From Brachypterus glaber (taxonomy: Eukaryota > Arthropoda > Insecta > Coleoptera > Kateretidae), in contig OY294048.1 of NCBI GenBank assembly GCA_958510825.1, forward strand, positions 30,779,026 to 30,843,025: DNA of 64,000 nucleotides, read 5' to 3'. Both the position numbers and the translations under genes were made by a program. Positions 63,986 to 64,000 of this stretch are shown here, one piece after another; the first letter of the stretch is position 1; each line of letters opens with the position of its first letter. The notes below the pieces were generated by a model that searched no databases, was not told the DNA's origin, and saw only the letters and a program-made list of their open reading frames with translations.

Positions 63986-64000
63986 TTACAGTGTAGGCTT

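Overview
This window is AT-rich, intron- or intergenic-like eukaryotic DNA, almost certainly from an arthropod. An insect with a large, repeat-packed genome fits best: Penelope-like elements with a GIY-YIG nuclease, CR1-group LINEs, a Tc1-type transposon, tRNA-derived SINEs and dozens of inverted-repeat elements. No host gene could be supported. Every protein-like reading frame that I recognise belongs to a mobile element. The species cannot be named from the sequence.

Layout. 0-11 kb: a SINE fragment, three or four copies of an unnamed dispersed repeat (family A), two Penelope-like elements folded into inverted structures (2.6-3.9 and 7.1-8.1 kb), and a 5'-truncated CR1-type LINE on the minus strand (8.5-10.7 kb) that has split a family A copy. 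11-20 kb: two TA-flanked elements whose terminal motif is scattered through their interior (11.5-12.9 and 15.5-17.1 kb), a long palindrome (13.0-13.7 kb), a Penelope remnant, a tandem 270-bp repeat and MITEs. 21-25 kb: a decayed Tc1-type transposon, the RNase H end of another LINE and a small hAT-like element. 27-34 kb: two SINEs with clear target-site duplications, a palindrome built from 120-bp units and an 'ATCTCTAYTCC' foldback element.

34.9-40.8 kb is the showpiece: an old repeat (family E) was hit by a TA-flanked foldback element, which was then hit by a full-length LINE. This LINE has two uninterrupted ORFs joined by an ATGA stop/start overlap. A second, uninterrupted copy of family E at 49.7-50.2 kb gives the empty site and fixes the boundaries of the foldback element. 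40.9-45.2 kb holds two large CAC...GTG palindromes with 3-bp and 4-bp target duplications; another lies at 53.1-54.3 kb. 45.6-48.4 kb holds hAT-like elements and a 96-bp MITE with an empty-site paralogue. 54.6-57.4 kb is a set of nested inverted repeats. 57.4-59.8 kb has two LINE 3' fragments; 60.6 kb has a Penelope terminal repeat with a hammerhead-like motif; 61.2 kb has another LINE tail; the last kilobase has a 49-bp minisatellite and hairpins.

The recurring theme is non-autonomous elements that are nearly perfect long palindromes, often with tandem arrays inside the arms. The only element that looks able to work today is the LINE at 36.3-40.4 kb. The assignment of the palindromes to transposon superfamilies rests on termini and target-site duplications only, because none of them encodes a transposase.
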